A stretch of 64,000 nucleotides of DNA from Gordionus sp. m RMFG-2023. Lineage: Eukaryota > Nematomorpha > Gordioida > Chordodea > Parachordodidae. A program made the translations under genes and the position numbers. How positions within the stretch are numbered: position 1 is the stretch's first letter; the number at the start of each line of letters is the position of its first letter. The stretch is from contig NC_088779.1 of assembly GCF_954871325.1 (NCBI RefSeq), positions 29,901,752-29,965,751 on the forward strand. Reading direction: 5' to 3'. The notes under the pieces are model-generated. The model was not told the DNA's origin and searched no databases. It saw only the letters and a list, made by a program, of their open reading frames with translations. Positions 43,421-56,300 of the stretch are shown here, in pieces.

Positions 43421-43562
43421 TAAGTGGCTCGTTTTGAGCCGATTTTAAAAAAGTGCTAACTCAATGTTTTCGCCAGAAAAATATTGCCTAAGCCTCAAGA
43501 TTTCGATAATATATGTCTAGATTTTTGTTACTTCTATGAACAAAATCTTAAGCTAGTTGTAT
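43421..43562. mobile_element. Family B MITE, right end truncated
   Basis: TAGTGTTAAGTGGCTCG, GAGCCGATTTTAAAAAAG and GCTAACTCAATGTTTTCGCC, then broken off at a TA repeat. Confidence 0.65.
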
Positions 43563-43599
43563 ATATATATCATTGCCCCAACCTCGTTAAGAAAGATGG

Positions 43600-43695
43600 T
43601 TTCAAGGGGGAAAAAAACATGGTTTGACCAGGAGTTAAACCCTAGTTGTCAGATCCTCGATTCATGTTCTTAACTAGAATCCTGCAGAGCTGGTC
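43600..43695 (-). mobile_element. Possible tRNA-derived SINE head
   Basis: Minus strand has AGCTCTGCAGGATTCTAGTTAAG, then CATGAATCGAGGATCTG, then GGTTTAACTCC followed by TGGTC. This spacing and the box B-like GGTTTAACTCC recall SINE heads. Box A is poor and no target duplication was found, so this is tentative. Confidence 0.3.
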
Positions 43696-43909
43696 TGACA
43701 CCAAAAAATAATAGGCCTAACAAATATCACCTGCAGTGCTGCTTTACAACCGGCCCAGATTATTTTCACCCGGTTCAAATTTTTTAAAATTTATTTTTAA
43801 TTCTTATAGATAATAATGGCGATATAAAATATTTGGATCTTACAAATATTAAAGTTATTTTCCTTCCAATTTCTCCATTTTTTTGCCTGATCAAGACTTT
43901 ATTTTTTTG

Positions 43910-44525
43910 TGGGATCTGATCCCACAATATTTAACAGCTGATCGATTTTTTATCTGTGTTTATGAGTTCAAATTTTCTTTGTTAAATATTAATTTTATCT
44001 TTAATTCTATCCACGATAAATAATCTAAAGAATTATTAATTTTAATGAAAGAAAATTTTTGTTGATTAGGATGATAATTCATTATATTTAAAAGGATTAT
44101 AATTAATTTTTATATATATTTACTAACCTGTTGTTGTTAGCCATGTATTTTGTTTATTTTTGTGGAAAAAGAAAACTACAGTGGCAACAAAAGGAAAAAG
44201 ATGTTTATTTTTGTTTGAAAGGAAAGAAATTTATGTATATACTATCACTTATTATTTTTATGGAAATTTATGAATAAAGAAATTTTTAAGAAGAAAGAAT
44301 TCATTAATTAATAATTAAAGAAGAAAAGATCTATAATTAATATTTAAAAAGTCGGGGTAAAAGATCCATAATTAATACTTAAAAAAAGGAAAAAGGTAAA
44401 AAAAATATATATATAAGTTGCTTTCATTTTAATACGTTGCTTTCATTTTAATTTTGATCTCACTACAAGATTTTTAAAATTTGCTCAGCTGTTTGTTTGT
44501 CGAATTGGATCCCTCTATGAATAAC
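43910..44525. mobile_element. Longer relative of the 14.5-kb MITE
   Basis: GGGATCTGATCCCACAATAT, TTAACAGCTGATCGATTTT and GTTTATGAGTTCAAATTTTC at the left. The right end has CAGCTGTTTG, GGATCCCTC. The family words match 14505-14696; the borders are approximate. Confidence 0.45.
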
Positions 44526-44604
44526 CCTAAATATCAATTATAGAATTTTAAAAAAATAACTGGTAGGTCAGAAATATTTACTAATAATTTTATTATGATA
44601 TTAT

Positions 44605-44941
44605 CAATGACATATAATACCTAGACTGACGATTCATTCATTCATTAAAATGCATTTTTAAGCGTCGTTAAAAGCAAATCAGCTGGACCCGCCATTTTGG
44701 TAACACGTATAGTAATTATTCTCATGTTAAAAACTACTATAAAATTGATAATTTGCTTCTTTATTATCTCGATGATCCGGTAATTCTTTAATAAAGTTTG
44801 CATCAGATATAAGAATAAATTAGGCTCTCGTTTAAAATTTTAATAATGATTAGCGTAACAAAGATGGCTTCTCCAGCTGATTTGCATTGATGTACACTTT
44901 TAATGAATGAATCATCAGTCTAGGTATTATATATGTCATTG
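44605..44941. mobile_element. Family A MITE, copy 9, exact target duplication
   Basis: A 337-bp full-length form, CAATGACATATAATACC to GGTATTATATATGTCATTG. Identical flanks GATATTAT (44597-44604, 44942-44949). Confidence 0.9.
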
Positions 44942-45109
44942 GATATTATAGAAACAAATAGATAAATATAATTTTCATTATCAAAGTTATTTGTGGGAAA
45001 TAAAAAATAAATATTTTGTGTTTTCTTTGCTTGTCAGCCTTTTTTTTTGTGACTTCAAAGTCTAAAAACAATTTTTCGCTCAGGCTAAAGAATTCCTATC
45101 TAAATCATT

Positions 45110-45330
45110 TTTTTAGCGCTTTTTTGAAAAATTTTTAAAATCAGATTTTACCAGAAATGTATTCCATCATTGTAAGATACCTAGTCTATGAATCTCAGAC
45201 CAAATTTATTATTGAATATTTGAATTTAATATAATTTAAGTTAATTTTTTGTATATAAATTTTAAAATGATTCCAAGGTTGACGGAAAAATTGTCCACAA
45301 TTTATAAAGTGAGTATTCTAAGTTGGAATC
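45110..45330. repeat. Family E fragment
   Basis: AAATCAGATTTTACCAGAAATGT-type words, ATTCCATCATTGTAAGAT and GGAAAAATTGTCCACAATTT match other family E copies in reverse order. It abuts MITE copy 10 at 45330. Confidence 0.45.
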
Positions 45331-45640
45331 AATGTTATATATACCTAGACTGGCGATTCATTCATTAAAAGTGTACATCAATGCAAAATCAGCTGGAGAC
45401 GCCATCTTGGTTACACTAATCATTATTAAAATTCAACGAGAGCCTAATTTTTTCTTATACCTGATGCAAACTTTATTAAAGAATTACCGGATCATCGAGA
45501 TAATAAGGAAGCAAGTTATCAATTTAATAGTAGTTTTTAACATGAAAATAATTACTATATGAGTTACCAAAATGGCGTGTCCAGCTGATTTGCTTTTAAC
45601 GACGCTTAAAAATGGATTTTAATGAATGAAACATCACGCT
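45330..45640. mobile_element. Family A MITE, copy 10, inverted relative to copy 9
   Basis: CAATGTTATATATACCTAGA start, then the family blocks in reverse order compared with copy 9. The right end lacks the terminal 30 bp and passes into a family E repeat. Confidence 0.75.
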
Positions 45641-46469
45641 TAAAAAATCATTTAAAGTTGAAAAAAATTTACACATTGACGATTACATATATAACTCCAC
45701 ATAATAAATTTCCGTTTAATTCAAAAAGTAAATTATTTATTTTGTTTGATTAAGAAATAAACAATTATTCTATTTGAATAATTATAATAATTTAAATATT
45801 TGAATAATGATTTTGTGTTTTTTTTATTATTACAAATCTAATTAACTTGATCCACTAATCGAAATATTCAGTTAAGTGTCAACTCAGACAAACCTTATGT
45901 CTCGAATGTTCATTATATATATAGCAAAACTTTTATTGTGAAGACTATGGCGATTTAATGGCAAACACTTTTGAGCGAATTACATAACTTTGAATCCCTA
46001 TCGCAAAGTCATTATCCAATAAAAAACTCAAGGAAAGACTTAGTGGGCTACTATTTAGTAATCCAAGGCCTTTTACTACAAAGTCATCATACCCCACTTA
46101 TCCTTTCATGTAGGGTTGGAAAAATATAGAAAAAATGAGAGTACTTTTGTTTACGAAAAATAGAAGCAAAAAAGAGAAGAGTAGAGAAGAGAAGAGTTAC
46201 AATTTTTTGATTATCAACTTTATTTTCCTATTACATCCGTTTCCATTCTCTATATCACTAAATTAAATTCTCTTTAAAAAAATAATTTTTTTTTTTTAAA
46301 TTTAATTTTTTATTAAAATTTATATACAAATATGATAAAATATAATTATTTAAAAATTAAAATATAGAGAATATAATAAAATATGTCATAATATCAATTT
46401 AAGTTTAAAAAAATACAAACGTATATTTTTATAAAAAGAAAAAAAAAACATTTAAAAAAAAAAGAAATA

Positions 46470-48600
46470 TCAAATGGCGAGGTCGGGCCATGATGTTTTA
46501 AATATTTGATAATTAGATCTAATTATAGATACGGCGATTTTCTGCTTGAGTTTGTGAAATGGAGAAAGGTATGAATTTTTTATTGATTTGGATATTGTTT
46601 TGAATAGATCTAAAGCCGCTTGTCCAAATGAGCAGGTTGATGTAGCTGCTATTGGAACAAAGTGGTTATTATCACACATTAGGTGTGAGTATTTTATATT
46701 TTTTTAGAGATTCGGCTCTGTTAAGGGGATCATGGGAATTATTAGATGGAGCCATGGGATCAATGCAGGTAAAATCCCACATTAAAGGCTTTCCCATGAA
46801 AAAGGTAAGACATTTTTGCCGCCAGGGCGTTTTTTATCTGAAAAGGATGTAGGTTCTAAAATACAGGGAAAATAAGAAGCTATTATTGCATTTATTTTAT
46901 CATGTCGGCTGATTTTTGATATAATTTTACAGTTGAGAGCGTGTCTCCCATACGCGTCTGCCGATTGATTGCATTTATTGCAAATATAATGGTTAAGGAA
47001 AGGTATGCCCAAGCGTAAATTGATTGCATAACGAAAAGCGTCGTTATCTGTTAGCTGGTTATTTAAAATACTGGGATATGAATCTAACCATTCATGGCCA
47101 GATTTATTGAAATTAAGAGATCTTAGAAGGGATTTATATTGGTGATCATCGCTCAAGTTGAGGTAAGCTAAGGAACGAGATACCAATCCTTGATCCCAAT
47201 CTTTTTGTTTCGTTGAATCTAGCGGGGCTGTGTTTGGTAAGACATTAATGTTCCAACAACGTAAGACTTCATCTAATAAATTATCTTTATCGATGGTAAT
47301 AATTTGCGAGGTAATATTTCTTACTGATAAGGTTGATAAGATGAAGGAAACAAGGGCTATACTTAATGCCGATCTTAGGTCTAGTCCTCCGGATTTACAA
47401 GGAGAATTGCTTGAAGCCATGAGTTAGAATCGAGTTTGATGTTTAATAACTCTGTCATCATTTGTAGTATCTTTTGTTCATATTCTTTTAAAAGAATTTG
47501 AAAAGAGGCACCAGAAGTTTTAAACAATATTGGATTTGTGGTAATAAAAGGGCGTTTTTGAGAATATAGTATGCTTGATGGATGGGTAATTTTTTTAAGA
47601 TCGATAGTTTAGGGAATAGTGATTGAAGATGATTATTTAAAAAATTAAAAACTCCCTCTGCACCTCCCAAGGGGCTCCTAATATACTGAAATCTTGTAAG
47701 GGTGTCCGTCTATAGTTAACTAATATGGTGTCTGTTGGAGGCGGAGAAGGATAAATTTCGATTTTATTTATATTTAAGGATAAATTAAGTTCATCAAAGT
47801 GTTTGTTGAATATATCTAGACAATTTTCTGGATTGAAGTAATGGACCCCGATATAGTACAATCGTCAAGGTACCAAACATGTAGATTGAGTTTGCATGAA
47901 AGACCATCACTTATTAGGTGTTTAAGGGTATAGCAAAAAAGTAGTGGTCCTAATAGGTCACCCTGTTGGAGGCCTCCTGCAGAATTAATAATATAATCAT
48001 TAAATTTGAGTAAGGAAGAAATGCCATAGCTAAGATGGATGTAATTGTGGTAGTCAGGGAATGTTTCCAAGAGAGTAACGATCATTTTATTCCTAATAAT
48101 TGAATTAAAGGCATTGGATATGTCTTATTTTGCTATATAATCTTCATTTTTGAGGTTGGATAAAACTAGTCGACTGCAATGGATTGCAGCTTCACATCCT
48201 CCTTTTACTCCAAACCCCACTTGGCAAGGAGCTAAGCTTAAGGTTATTGTAGATTTGAGTCGTAAACAAATAATTTTTGAAATAGTTCGTCTTGATTTTC
48301 AGCTTTTTAAAGTGCAATTAGTCGAGCATCAAAGATTATTAGTGCTAGTTTATGTGGTAATTTCCCGTTGATAATAAGATTAAAAATTTTCGTTAAAGAA
48401 TTAAGTAGGAATTCGGAACTGTCTAAACCCAAGAGGTCAATAATAAATGAGGGTCGAAGGTAATCCAGCACTGGAGCAGAATCGTTTGGAAAAGATTTAA
48501 TAGCGGTTAAGGCTTCTCCGGGAGTGATATTTATTTTTGAATTTATTATAGGCAGTATTTGAGGAGTGTATTTGGGGCTCGGAATGCCATTTTAGCACAA
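46470..48600 (-). mobile_element. LINE (non-LTR retrotransposon) relic, RT plus C-terminal zinc/WD-T-D domain
   Basis: Seen on the minus strand from 5' to 3': an RT-upstream block (GEALTAIKSFPNDSAPVLDY, LRPSFI) near 48400-48560; the RT core with GGLQQGDLLGPLLFC and the catalytic WYLDDCTISG near 47860-48000; then a long C-terminal region at 46782-47420 with GLDLRSALSIAL, SGHEWLDSYPS, a CxxC…HxxxxC zinc-type cluster (CNKCN, GRHALNC) and SRHDKIN. This continues in another frame to KPLMWDFTCIDPMAPSN and NRAESLKKYKIL, and ends near 46470 with a QAALDLFKTISKSI block. RT motifs and order are typical of non-LTR elements; I could not assign the clade. Several frame breaks make it inactive. The 5' UTR and endonuclease are not recognised. 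It is distinct from, but homologous to, the 52-kb copy. Confidence 0.8.
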
Positions 48601-49753
48601 TTATATCTTAGTATTTTAACGTTATAATTTTCTTACTTTAAAACAAATAAATATATTCCAGTTTTTAAAAAAAATATTTAGAGATTCCGCTGGTTTTATT
48701 TTTAATCTTTAACATTATGTAATGATGGGAGAAAAAATAGATTCTTTCATAATAACTAAATTAAACATATAGGGCTCGAATTGTTCTTACTGACACATCC
48801 AAAACCTTGAATATCATCGTTTTCTCTGAATTAGTTGACTTGCTATCAGGGAACATATATTCTTCCAGGACCAAAAAAGTGAAATTTCAAGGAACGAGGG
48901 TATATAGAAGAGGGAACGTTATTTTTTAAAAATAATTATACACAATAAGCTCCAAAATCTCCTAACAAGATTTGTCAAAGTATCGCGATACTTTTTAATG
49001 TATCGTCGTTTCGGTTCAATATATTTTATAGTTGTTAAAAAAAATTCTCTATTTTTTAATAAAAAAATTTCGAAATATTAAAAAAAACTATTTAATTTTT
49101 ATATATATAAATTATTACAATTTAGAATAAAATAAATTATTTAAATATATTTTAAAATCTTTATTTTCAAATTCAATATTTAAAAAGATTATAGATTTTT
49201 GATTATAAAATATTAAAAATAGAATTGTTTAATTTATTTGATTAAATTAATTAATACGGGCTTATATCATTAGTTGAGAAATTACTTGATTGAAGGAATA
49301 TGAATTATTGACGTTAAATTTGATGATATTTAGAGTTTATTTAACATTTTAAATTATAAATTTTATTAAAAGATACAAAATTAGAATACTTTTGGATAAT
49401 TAAATTAAGAATAATATTTTAGATATGTGGGCATGAAAGGCAATTTAATATAATATTTTTTAGCTCAGAATTAATGTTTTTAATTACAATAATTATTTAT
49501 TTGCAAATATTTCCATTAATTTATGACGAGTCTTAAAGACCCGAATACATGTGAGAGAGAAAATGAGCTGATATAAATAATAGTTAAGAAACTGGCAAAC
49601 CTTCCCAGTTTCCCTTATAAAAGTTCCTGAAAAAATTGTAAAAAAACAATAGCACTTTTTTTTGATGAAAATGATTTAAATATCAAACAAAAAGCCTTGA
49701 TAATATAAAAAAAAAATTTTTCCTAATATTAAACAATTATTTATTAAATACTC

Positions 49754-49875
49754 TCCATTCCTTTCAGCGCACGAGGTGAACGCTTATTCAGCCTAAGATG
49801 TTTCTCACTGTTAGAAGTGGATATCTCAATGTTTTGTTAGAATCTAGCAATAATATTTGTTGGTTAATATTTAAT
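49754..49875 (+). pseudogene. hAT transposase C-terminal fragment (hATC domain)
   Basis: Seen: plus-strand SIPFSARGERLFSL followed, after a frame change, by FLTVRSGYLNVLLESSNNI. Known: this resembles the hATC block IPASSAPxERLFSxAGxxxTxRRxxLxxxxVxxLLFLxxN. Upstream sequence (about 49590-49750) is too decayed to read, with only a possible LANLPSFPY just before. It shows a second, separate hAT gene remnant in the region. It differs from the 55-kb relic, so it is not a copy of it. Confidence 0.55.
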
Positions 49876-50333
49876 TATACATATGTACTTAATCATCACC
49901 TATACTTCAAACAAGTTAAATAAAAATGTAAATCAAATTTTATTCGGAAATGATATCTGAACTTTATTAATCTTGAAAAAAAAATCATCTCTTGAAGATT
50001 CTAGGTGGGAACAAGTAACTAAAAAATTGTATCTTAAGCCAAAGTTTTCTATGATTACAAAAGGAATCGATACATTCTTATCTCGAGGTAATAAAAGGTA
50101 CGAATTTATTATTTTAACTCCAAAATGCATGATTTATATATATCACAAATATTTTTTGAGCGTTTTTAAACGAAATATAAAATATTTGTATTATTTTACA
50201 TTGTATAGCGTATAATATATAAATTATTGTTAAAGCAATTTTTTTTTAAATATAAAAATAAAACAAACGACGAACGTTAGAACCCAATTAAACGTCAATA
50301 ATATCTATAAAATAGTCATTCGCTAGCGATTAA

Positions 50334-53300
50334 TCACGCAAAAATCCAATTCAAAAATTTCATCGTCAACTCGTAGCCCATGAAGCAAGCCTATTTTAAA
50401 TTTATTTATTTAAATAAAAAAAAATAATATTAAATCATACGTTTATTTGTAGATATAATAATTTTTTAAAAAAATAATTCAGTTAAACTTTTCCAAAAAG
50501 TTACCATATCTTGGTAAACATACATTTTTTTTATCGTTCAAATCAATTATAAAACTGTTTTCAAACGAAAAAAAAAACAAACAAACAAATGTTATCATTT
50601 TGTTAAAATCATGTTTTTTTTAAAAAAAAAAACTATTTTAATAAATATATGTAATTTACGGCGTTAGCGGGAAAAGCTCTAAGCATAACGGGTCCGAAGC
50701 CCTTGTAAAAAGTGGATAGTTTAGCGAAACGACTTTGGCCCTTGGTCTCGGTAAAGATTTCGCTTATAACGGACCTCACGCCATTCGGATATTTACCTTC
50801 GGGAGCTAAATATCATCATTTAAAATAAATAAAATTTAAAAAAAACAAATATATATTTTTTTTGAAATATGAAATTTTGTTAGAAATAGTGTTGTTAAAA
50901 TGGCTCCTTTGGCCAAAATAAAAATATTGCCTAAAACTTCAAAATTTTGCTAATATATGACTAGATCTTTGTGCCTTCTTCTAAGAACAAAATCTTTCGG
51001 CTTGCTTAATATTTTTCTGTATAAAATATTGAGTCAGCCGTTCGAGCCGTTTAACTGCACTAGTTAGAAATAATCTCTGTCCTCAAAGGAAACATCGTAG
51101 AGGAAATAATAGAATCCATCATGGAATTTCTCAACTTTTAAATCATTAAAAACGAGAACGATTTCTAAAATTTAAAAAAAAATTGATCTGACCGAAAATG
51201 CAGTCTGTAAAATTTCGGACAATTCTAGGAAACTTTTGAACTACTCTTTAATTTATATTTATTTTTTCCTAAACAAGACAAATAATATAGATATTGATTT
51301 TGAATGTTTTTCTTATTTACAATTTATTTAGTTCTAATTAGTGCTGTAAATGTTACTCAAAAAAGGAACGCGATACCGTTACTCGTTACCTTGTGAAAAA
51401 AGGACGCGCGTTACTGGCCATTCAAAAAAGTAACGCGTTACTTCAAAAATTAAATAATTTATTTTGTATAATACTTAGAATAATAAATAAAAATGTTATA
51501 TTATAATAATAAATGAATTCAGGTTAAAATTTATTTTTAAAAAAAATTTCATTGTGATTACAGCATGTTGTCGTTTAAAATGACGATGATAATAGTATAG
51601 GATAATAGATATAGATAGAAAGAAATTTGTAATAATATTTATTATACGACTTGTTCAATAGCTAGTGTGATGTGAATAGGGGTTAGCAAAAAAAAAATTG
51701 AGAAGGTATATAATATATATGTATGAATTTAAGTATATTATTATATAAAAATATTTATAAAAAATTTTTTTTTGAATAAAAAATATTTGTGATAGTGATG
51801 TATAAGGTATACTACCATATAAAAATAATTTGCAAATTGGAGGTGCTGAACTAGGAGGGAAAAGGAGATAGGGAATCGTTTTTGACCCCTGTCCATAATG
51901 CAATTCTTCTACCCAATTGATTTAGGAACTTTAGGGATTGGAGATCGGGGTTTCCCAGAACGCTAAAAATTAGGGGAATAAATATAAAAGAGTTAGGGAG
52001 GAATCTATATTTATTAAACTTATTGACTTCTTGGAGTTCCGAGGGGTCGGTATTCTAGTTAGCCGGAAAAGAGGTAACACACGAAACATTCCAGACAAGT
52101 CTTTTGCCGCCGTGCCTAGACGTCAAAGACATGCCGTATAGACGCTTACCGTCCACATTTAGGAGACCTAATGGCTTCAACCTATTGGGGAAACCGGCCG
52201 AAATCAAGGCTTTGCCGATTAACCTATTAAGGTTGCCGTGCCTCAGAAAACGGCCACTGACTTTGAGACAAGAAAAACAATGTCTAGAGAAGGGATCAAC
52301 CTGTTTGCGACAGGCAGCACAGGTGTCCACAGAAGGGATAAGGCAACCAAGCCTATGGCCAATGGCAGTTCGAAACTCATCGTTTGTGAGTAACGTTTCC
52401 GTTTTACCACTCGGAATCGCGTCTAGCCATTCATGGCCGCTAAAAAAAAATTTTGCGTTTCTGAGCAGTTGAAGGTTAATAAGATCGGGGCACAGACAAA
52501 GATTTTTAAATGCGCATTGAAGCATAGGGACCAGGAAGCTCTTTAGATGACTGGAAACTGGCTGCTCGGATCCTTGGATAGCTAGAGTAAGCCACTCTTG
52601 TTTAGCTAAAGATAAAAGGGGATCGTCCAACTCGATAAGCGAGGAAATAGAATCGTTAAAGGATATTCAAGATGAAAGAAAGCACGCTATTGCCATTAGG
52701 AAGGGGTAGGAGGTGAAAATCCAAGACCACCCCGGTAGGCGGGCATAGAAGCGAAGGATCAATTAAAATGCGAAAAATTTAAGACTAAAAGGGATTCGAT
52801 AAAATGTTTAAATTTAAATTCGAAGGCCTTAAGGAGGGTGTTATACTGGAAAACCGGGGAAGATTAAAAAAGGTGTAAGAATTTAGCTAGGAAAAGACAT
52901 TTTTTTAGTGAGGAAAAAGAACTGATGCTTGGGAAGATGAGGAAGATTCTTGAGTGAATTGAAAAGGGATTGAATCAAATCATCAAAAAAATTTTGACAA
53001 AAGGAAGTTGAAAAACCAACAGGGGAACTTGAAAGACAGAGTTTGTCGTGCGGAATGATTATAAAATCTGGGGGAGGGATAAAATCCTTGTTGAGGGAAG
53101 AAATTTCACACTTTATCCTATTTAGGGAAAGACCAATTTTAGAAGCTTCCATTTCAACGTATTCTATGGCCGACAAAACATTGGATAAAGAACCGCCAAA
53201 AGAGCCATCGTCGGGATACCATAAATTTAGGTCTAATTTGAAACCACACTTTAAATTTTTAATCAAATCCTGAACCCCTATAGTAACGAGCAAGGGACCT

Positions 53301-56300
53301 AGTGGATCACCTTGCTGAATCCCCTCTTCAGAGAATGTGAAAAATTCCCCGAATGTAACGAAGGAAATCCATAACAGGACTTAAGAAAATTCTAATATTT
53401 TGGGAAATGATGTAAAAAAGAGGGTAAGAATGCGCTCCTATGGATGCTGTTGAAGGCATTTCTGAAGTCTAACTTGCAGAAAACCTTATTCCACCTCAGG
53501 ATTTAAAAATACGCGCAACATGTGAGGCCACTTCACACCCACCCTTAACTCAAATTCCTAACTGTGAGGGAAATAGGAGTGAACTGGCCTTAGGCCGGAT
53601 CCTATTTACAATAGCCATGGCGACTTGTCGACGAAAGATTGACCCTATAGCTATGGGTCTAATGCCACCATCCGGCTTGGTTAAAGACACAATACGTGCG
53701 CAAAAAAGAATAGGATGAATACATAGAGAAACTTTGCATAAGAGGATATTATTGCAAAGTTCAGTTAATGATTTCAGCAAAGGGTCAATAAAACCACTAT
53801 CAAAGCACTGAATTAAATCACCAAAAAAACCAGGTCTGAAACCGTCCAACCCACCTGTCGTCCCTTTTTTAAATGACTTCAAGCACTTGAGTACTTCATC
53901 ACAGGTAAAAGGAACAGGGGAAGAGGCATGCGGGTGAATGTTAAAAGGGGAAGCCAATGTATATTTCTCGAGAAGTTGTTGAAAGATAGTAAGGTTGGAA
54001 ATCGTATCATCAGAAGTCAATATTCGGGCAGGGCTGATAATATCTCCAAGATCTAATTTTTCAGATATCAATTTACAGCGGAAAGAGTTGGGATTTAAAG
54101 AGTTAGATGGAATATTTTATTTTTGGGTTTAACTAGGACTCGAAAACAAAAACTAACCAGGTCTAACCATAAGGGTATTGAGGAGAAATCTGAATTCAAA
54201 TTATTTATAAGTGACGTGAGGAACCTTGAGATCGACTCTCGGGCAGCTATAGGGATCCTAAAAAAGAACTGGGGGAATATGCGAATTAAGAAATAAATCA
54301 CAGAGCTTGAGGAACAACAAACCAGACTGGGGTCATACGAGTGAGGAGCTCTAATAAAAGGATTTGGGCGTGAGGAGAGGGGGAATTTTGCAGAATTGGT
54401 GCAAGCGGGTGAACTATGTTTCCTAAATACCCCATTTAAATTCAGCGAAATTATTTAAGTATACTTGGCAACAAGAGTTTATCATGAGATGGCTTTGAAG
54501 GAACTGGTGTCCAATTTTGGTAATACTATTATTGATGAATTTATTCCATCTAACTCTTTAAATCCTAACTCTTTCCGCTGTAAATTGATATCTGAAAAAT
54601 TAGATCTTGGAGATATTAACGGCGCTGCCCGAATATTGACTTGATGATAAGATTTCCAACGTTACTATCTTTCAACAACTTCTCGAGAAACATCCATTGG
54701 CTTCCCCTTTTAACATTCACCCGCATGCCTTCCCCCATTCCTTTCACCTGTGATGAAGTAATTAACTGCTTAAAGTCCTTTAAAAAAAGGGACGACAGGT
54801 GGATTGGACGGTTTCAGACCCCGTTTTTTGGTGATTTAATTCAGTGCTCTGATAGTGGTTTTGTTGACCCTTTGCTGAAATCATTAACTGAACTTTGCAA
54901 TAATATCCTCTTATGCGAAGTTCCTCTTCGTATTCGTCCTATTCTTTTTGGGCGCACGTCTTGTTTCTTTAACCAAGCCGGACGGTGGCATTAGACACAT
55001 AGCCATAGGGTCATTTTTTCGTCGATTAAAATTATGCAAAAAAAAATAATATATAATAAGATGAGATATTTTTTGTAATAATTTTTTTTTTTTAAATTTA
55101 TTTTTAAAAACAAATTGATTTTCATTTTGATCAGGTAAACAAGAGCGCTTAGTGCTAAGCATAGCTTTCACTGTGCCAAACACACGTTCAACTGGCGCAG
55201 AGCAAGGGAGGGTTGTATTATAATATTTAATAAATAAAAAATAATTTTAATTAGGGTATATTTATTAGAAATTAAAAAAAACTTATTTCATCTTCAAAAG
55301 AATCTTCATTCAGATCCTTGTCCATTTTTTTTTTAAATCTTCATCATAAAATAATCTGTACGTGTGTTGTTGTTTTTTATAAAGGAATCAAGTCTGCCTT
55401 TTTCTTTGTCAAGATCTTTTCTCAAACAGGAAATAAGTTCAAGGTTCCTTCCTTCCTGCCTTTACAACTAATTTTACCAGGGCCAATCTGATTTAAATGG
55501 TGGGTGAACTATTGCCGAAAATATGTATTCATCTTTAAAGATGTGTTCGCATCTTTTGAAATAAAGTGTAAACAATATTTCAACTCTGTACCCTTCATAT
55601 TTGTCTTGTAGGATTGCATTAATAAGGGGCATAAAAATGAAATTATTTAAGGCCATTTTTTTAAAAAATGTTAAATAGTTATCGTGGGAGTGAGATTTTT
55701 CAAATGCATTTTTTCTTCTCACTCTCTAAGGAACTAGTTCCATAACCTATGAAATCATACATACAGCCATACAATATTCATCTATGAATGACTTGTCATC
55801 ATCTGAAAATCTCTGCAATTTGAATTTATCACAAGATTCGTCAAATATGTGGAGTTCCATCTTGTTATAATCAGTATACTCAAAATATCTTTCTCTTTTT
55901 TCCTTAAAAATGGCTGCACCGTTTGGAGGATGCCCATGTTTATTCCACAAATGAGGTTAAAATATTTGATTTGGGACACAATTTACAATTACTTACAGTG
56001 TAAACTTTGTCCCCTTATCAAATTTTTTTTAAAAAAAATGTCGCATTTAACTCATCATCATCTGGAGAAAAAAAATGAACAATTTATATAAATATTTTAT
56101 AAAATATATTATTATAAATCAGACAATTGATTTGATTCAAATATTAATTAGAATATAACAATCTTGACAGAAAATTTAAAATTAAAATGAAGGAATTCGG
56201 TGGTCGATGTGAATTTAGAAACTCGGCTTAAAATTATTCATAAAATTTAAAAAAATAAAAGTAATTTAATATTAAAAAATTAAATATGTTTTCCCCATAA

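Noticed and set aside
44120-44142. Possible minus-strand first exon ATGGCTAACAACAACAG followed by GTTAGT
   Set aside because: No downstream exon in phase could be found; such short matches are expected by chance.
50658-50660. Read-through of the SLC25A20 exon past FPANA
   Set aside because: The frame soon stops, whereas GTAAAT forms a donor and the next exon at 50390 continues exactly as in other carriers (ACFMGYE).
52104-52472. Plus-strand frame opposite the LINE C-terminal region
   Set aside because: Shadow of the minus-strand LINE frame, which carries the conserved residues.
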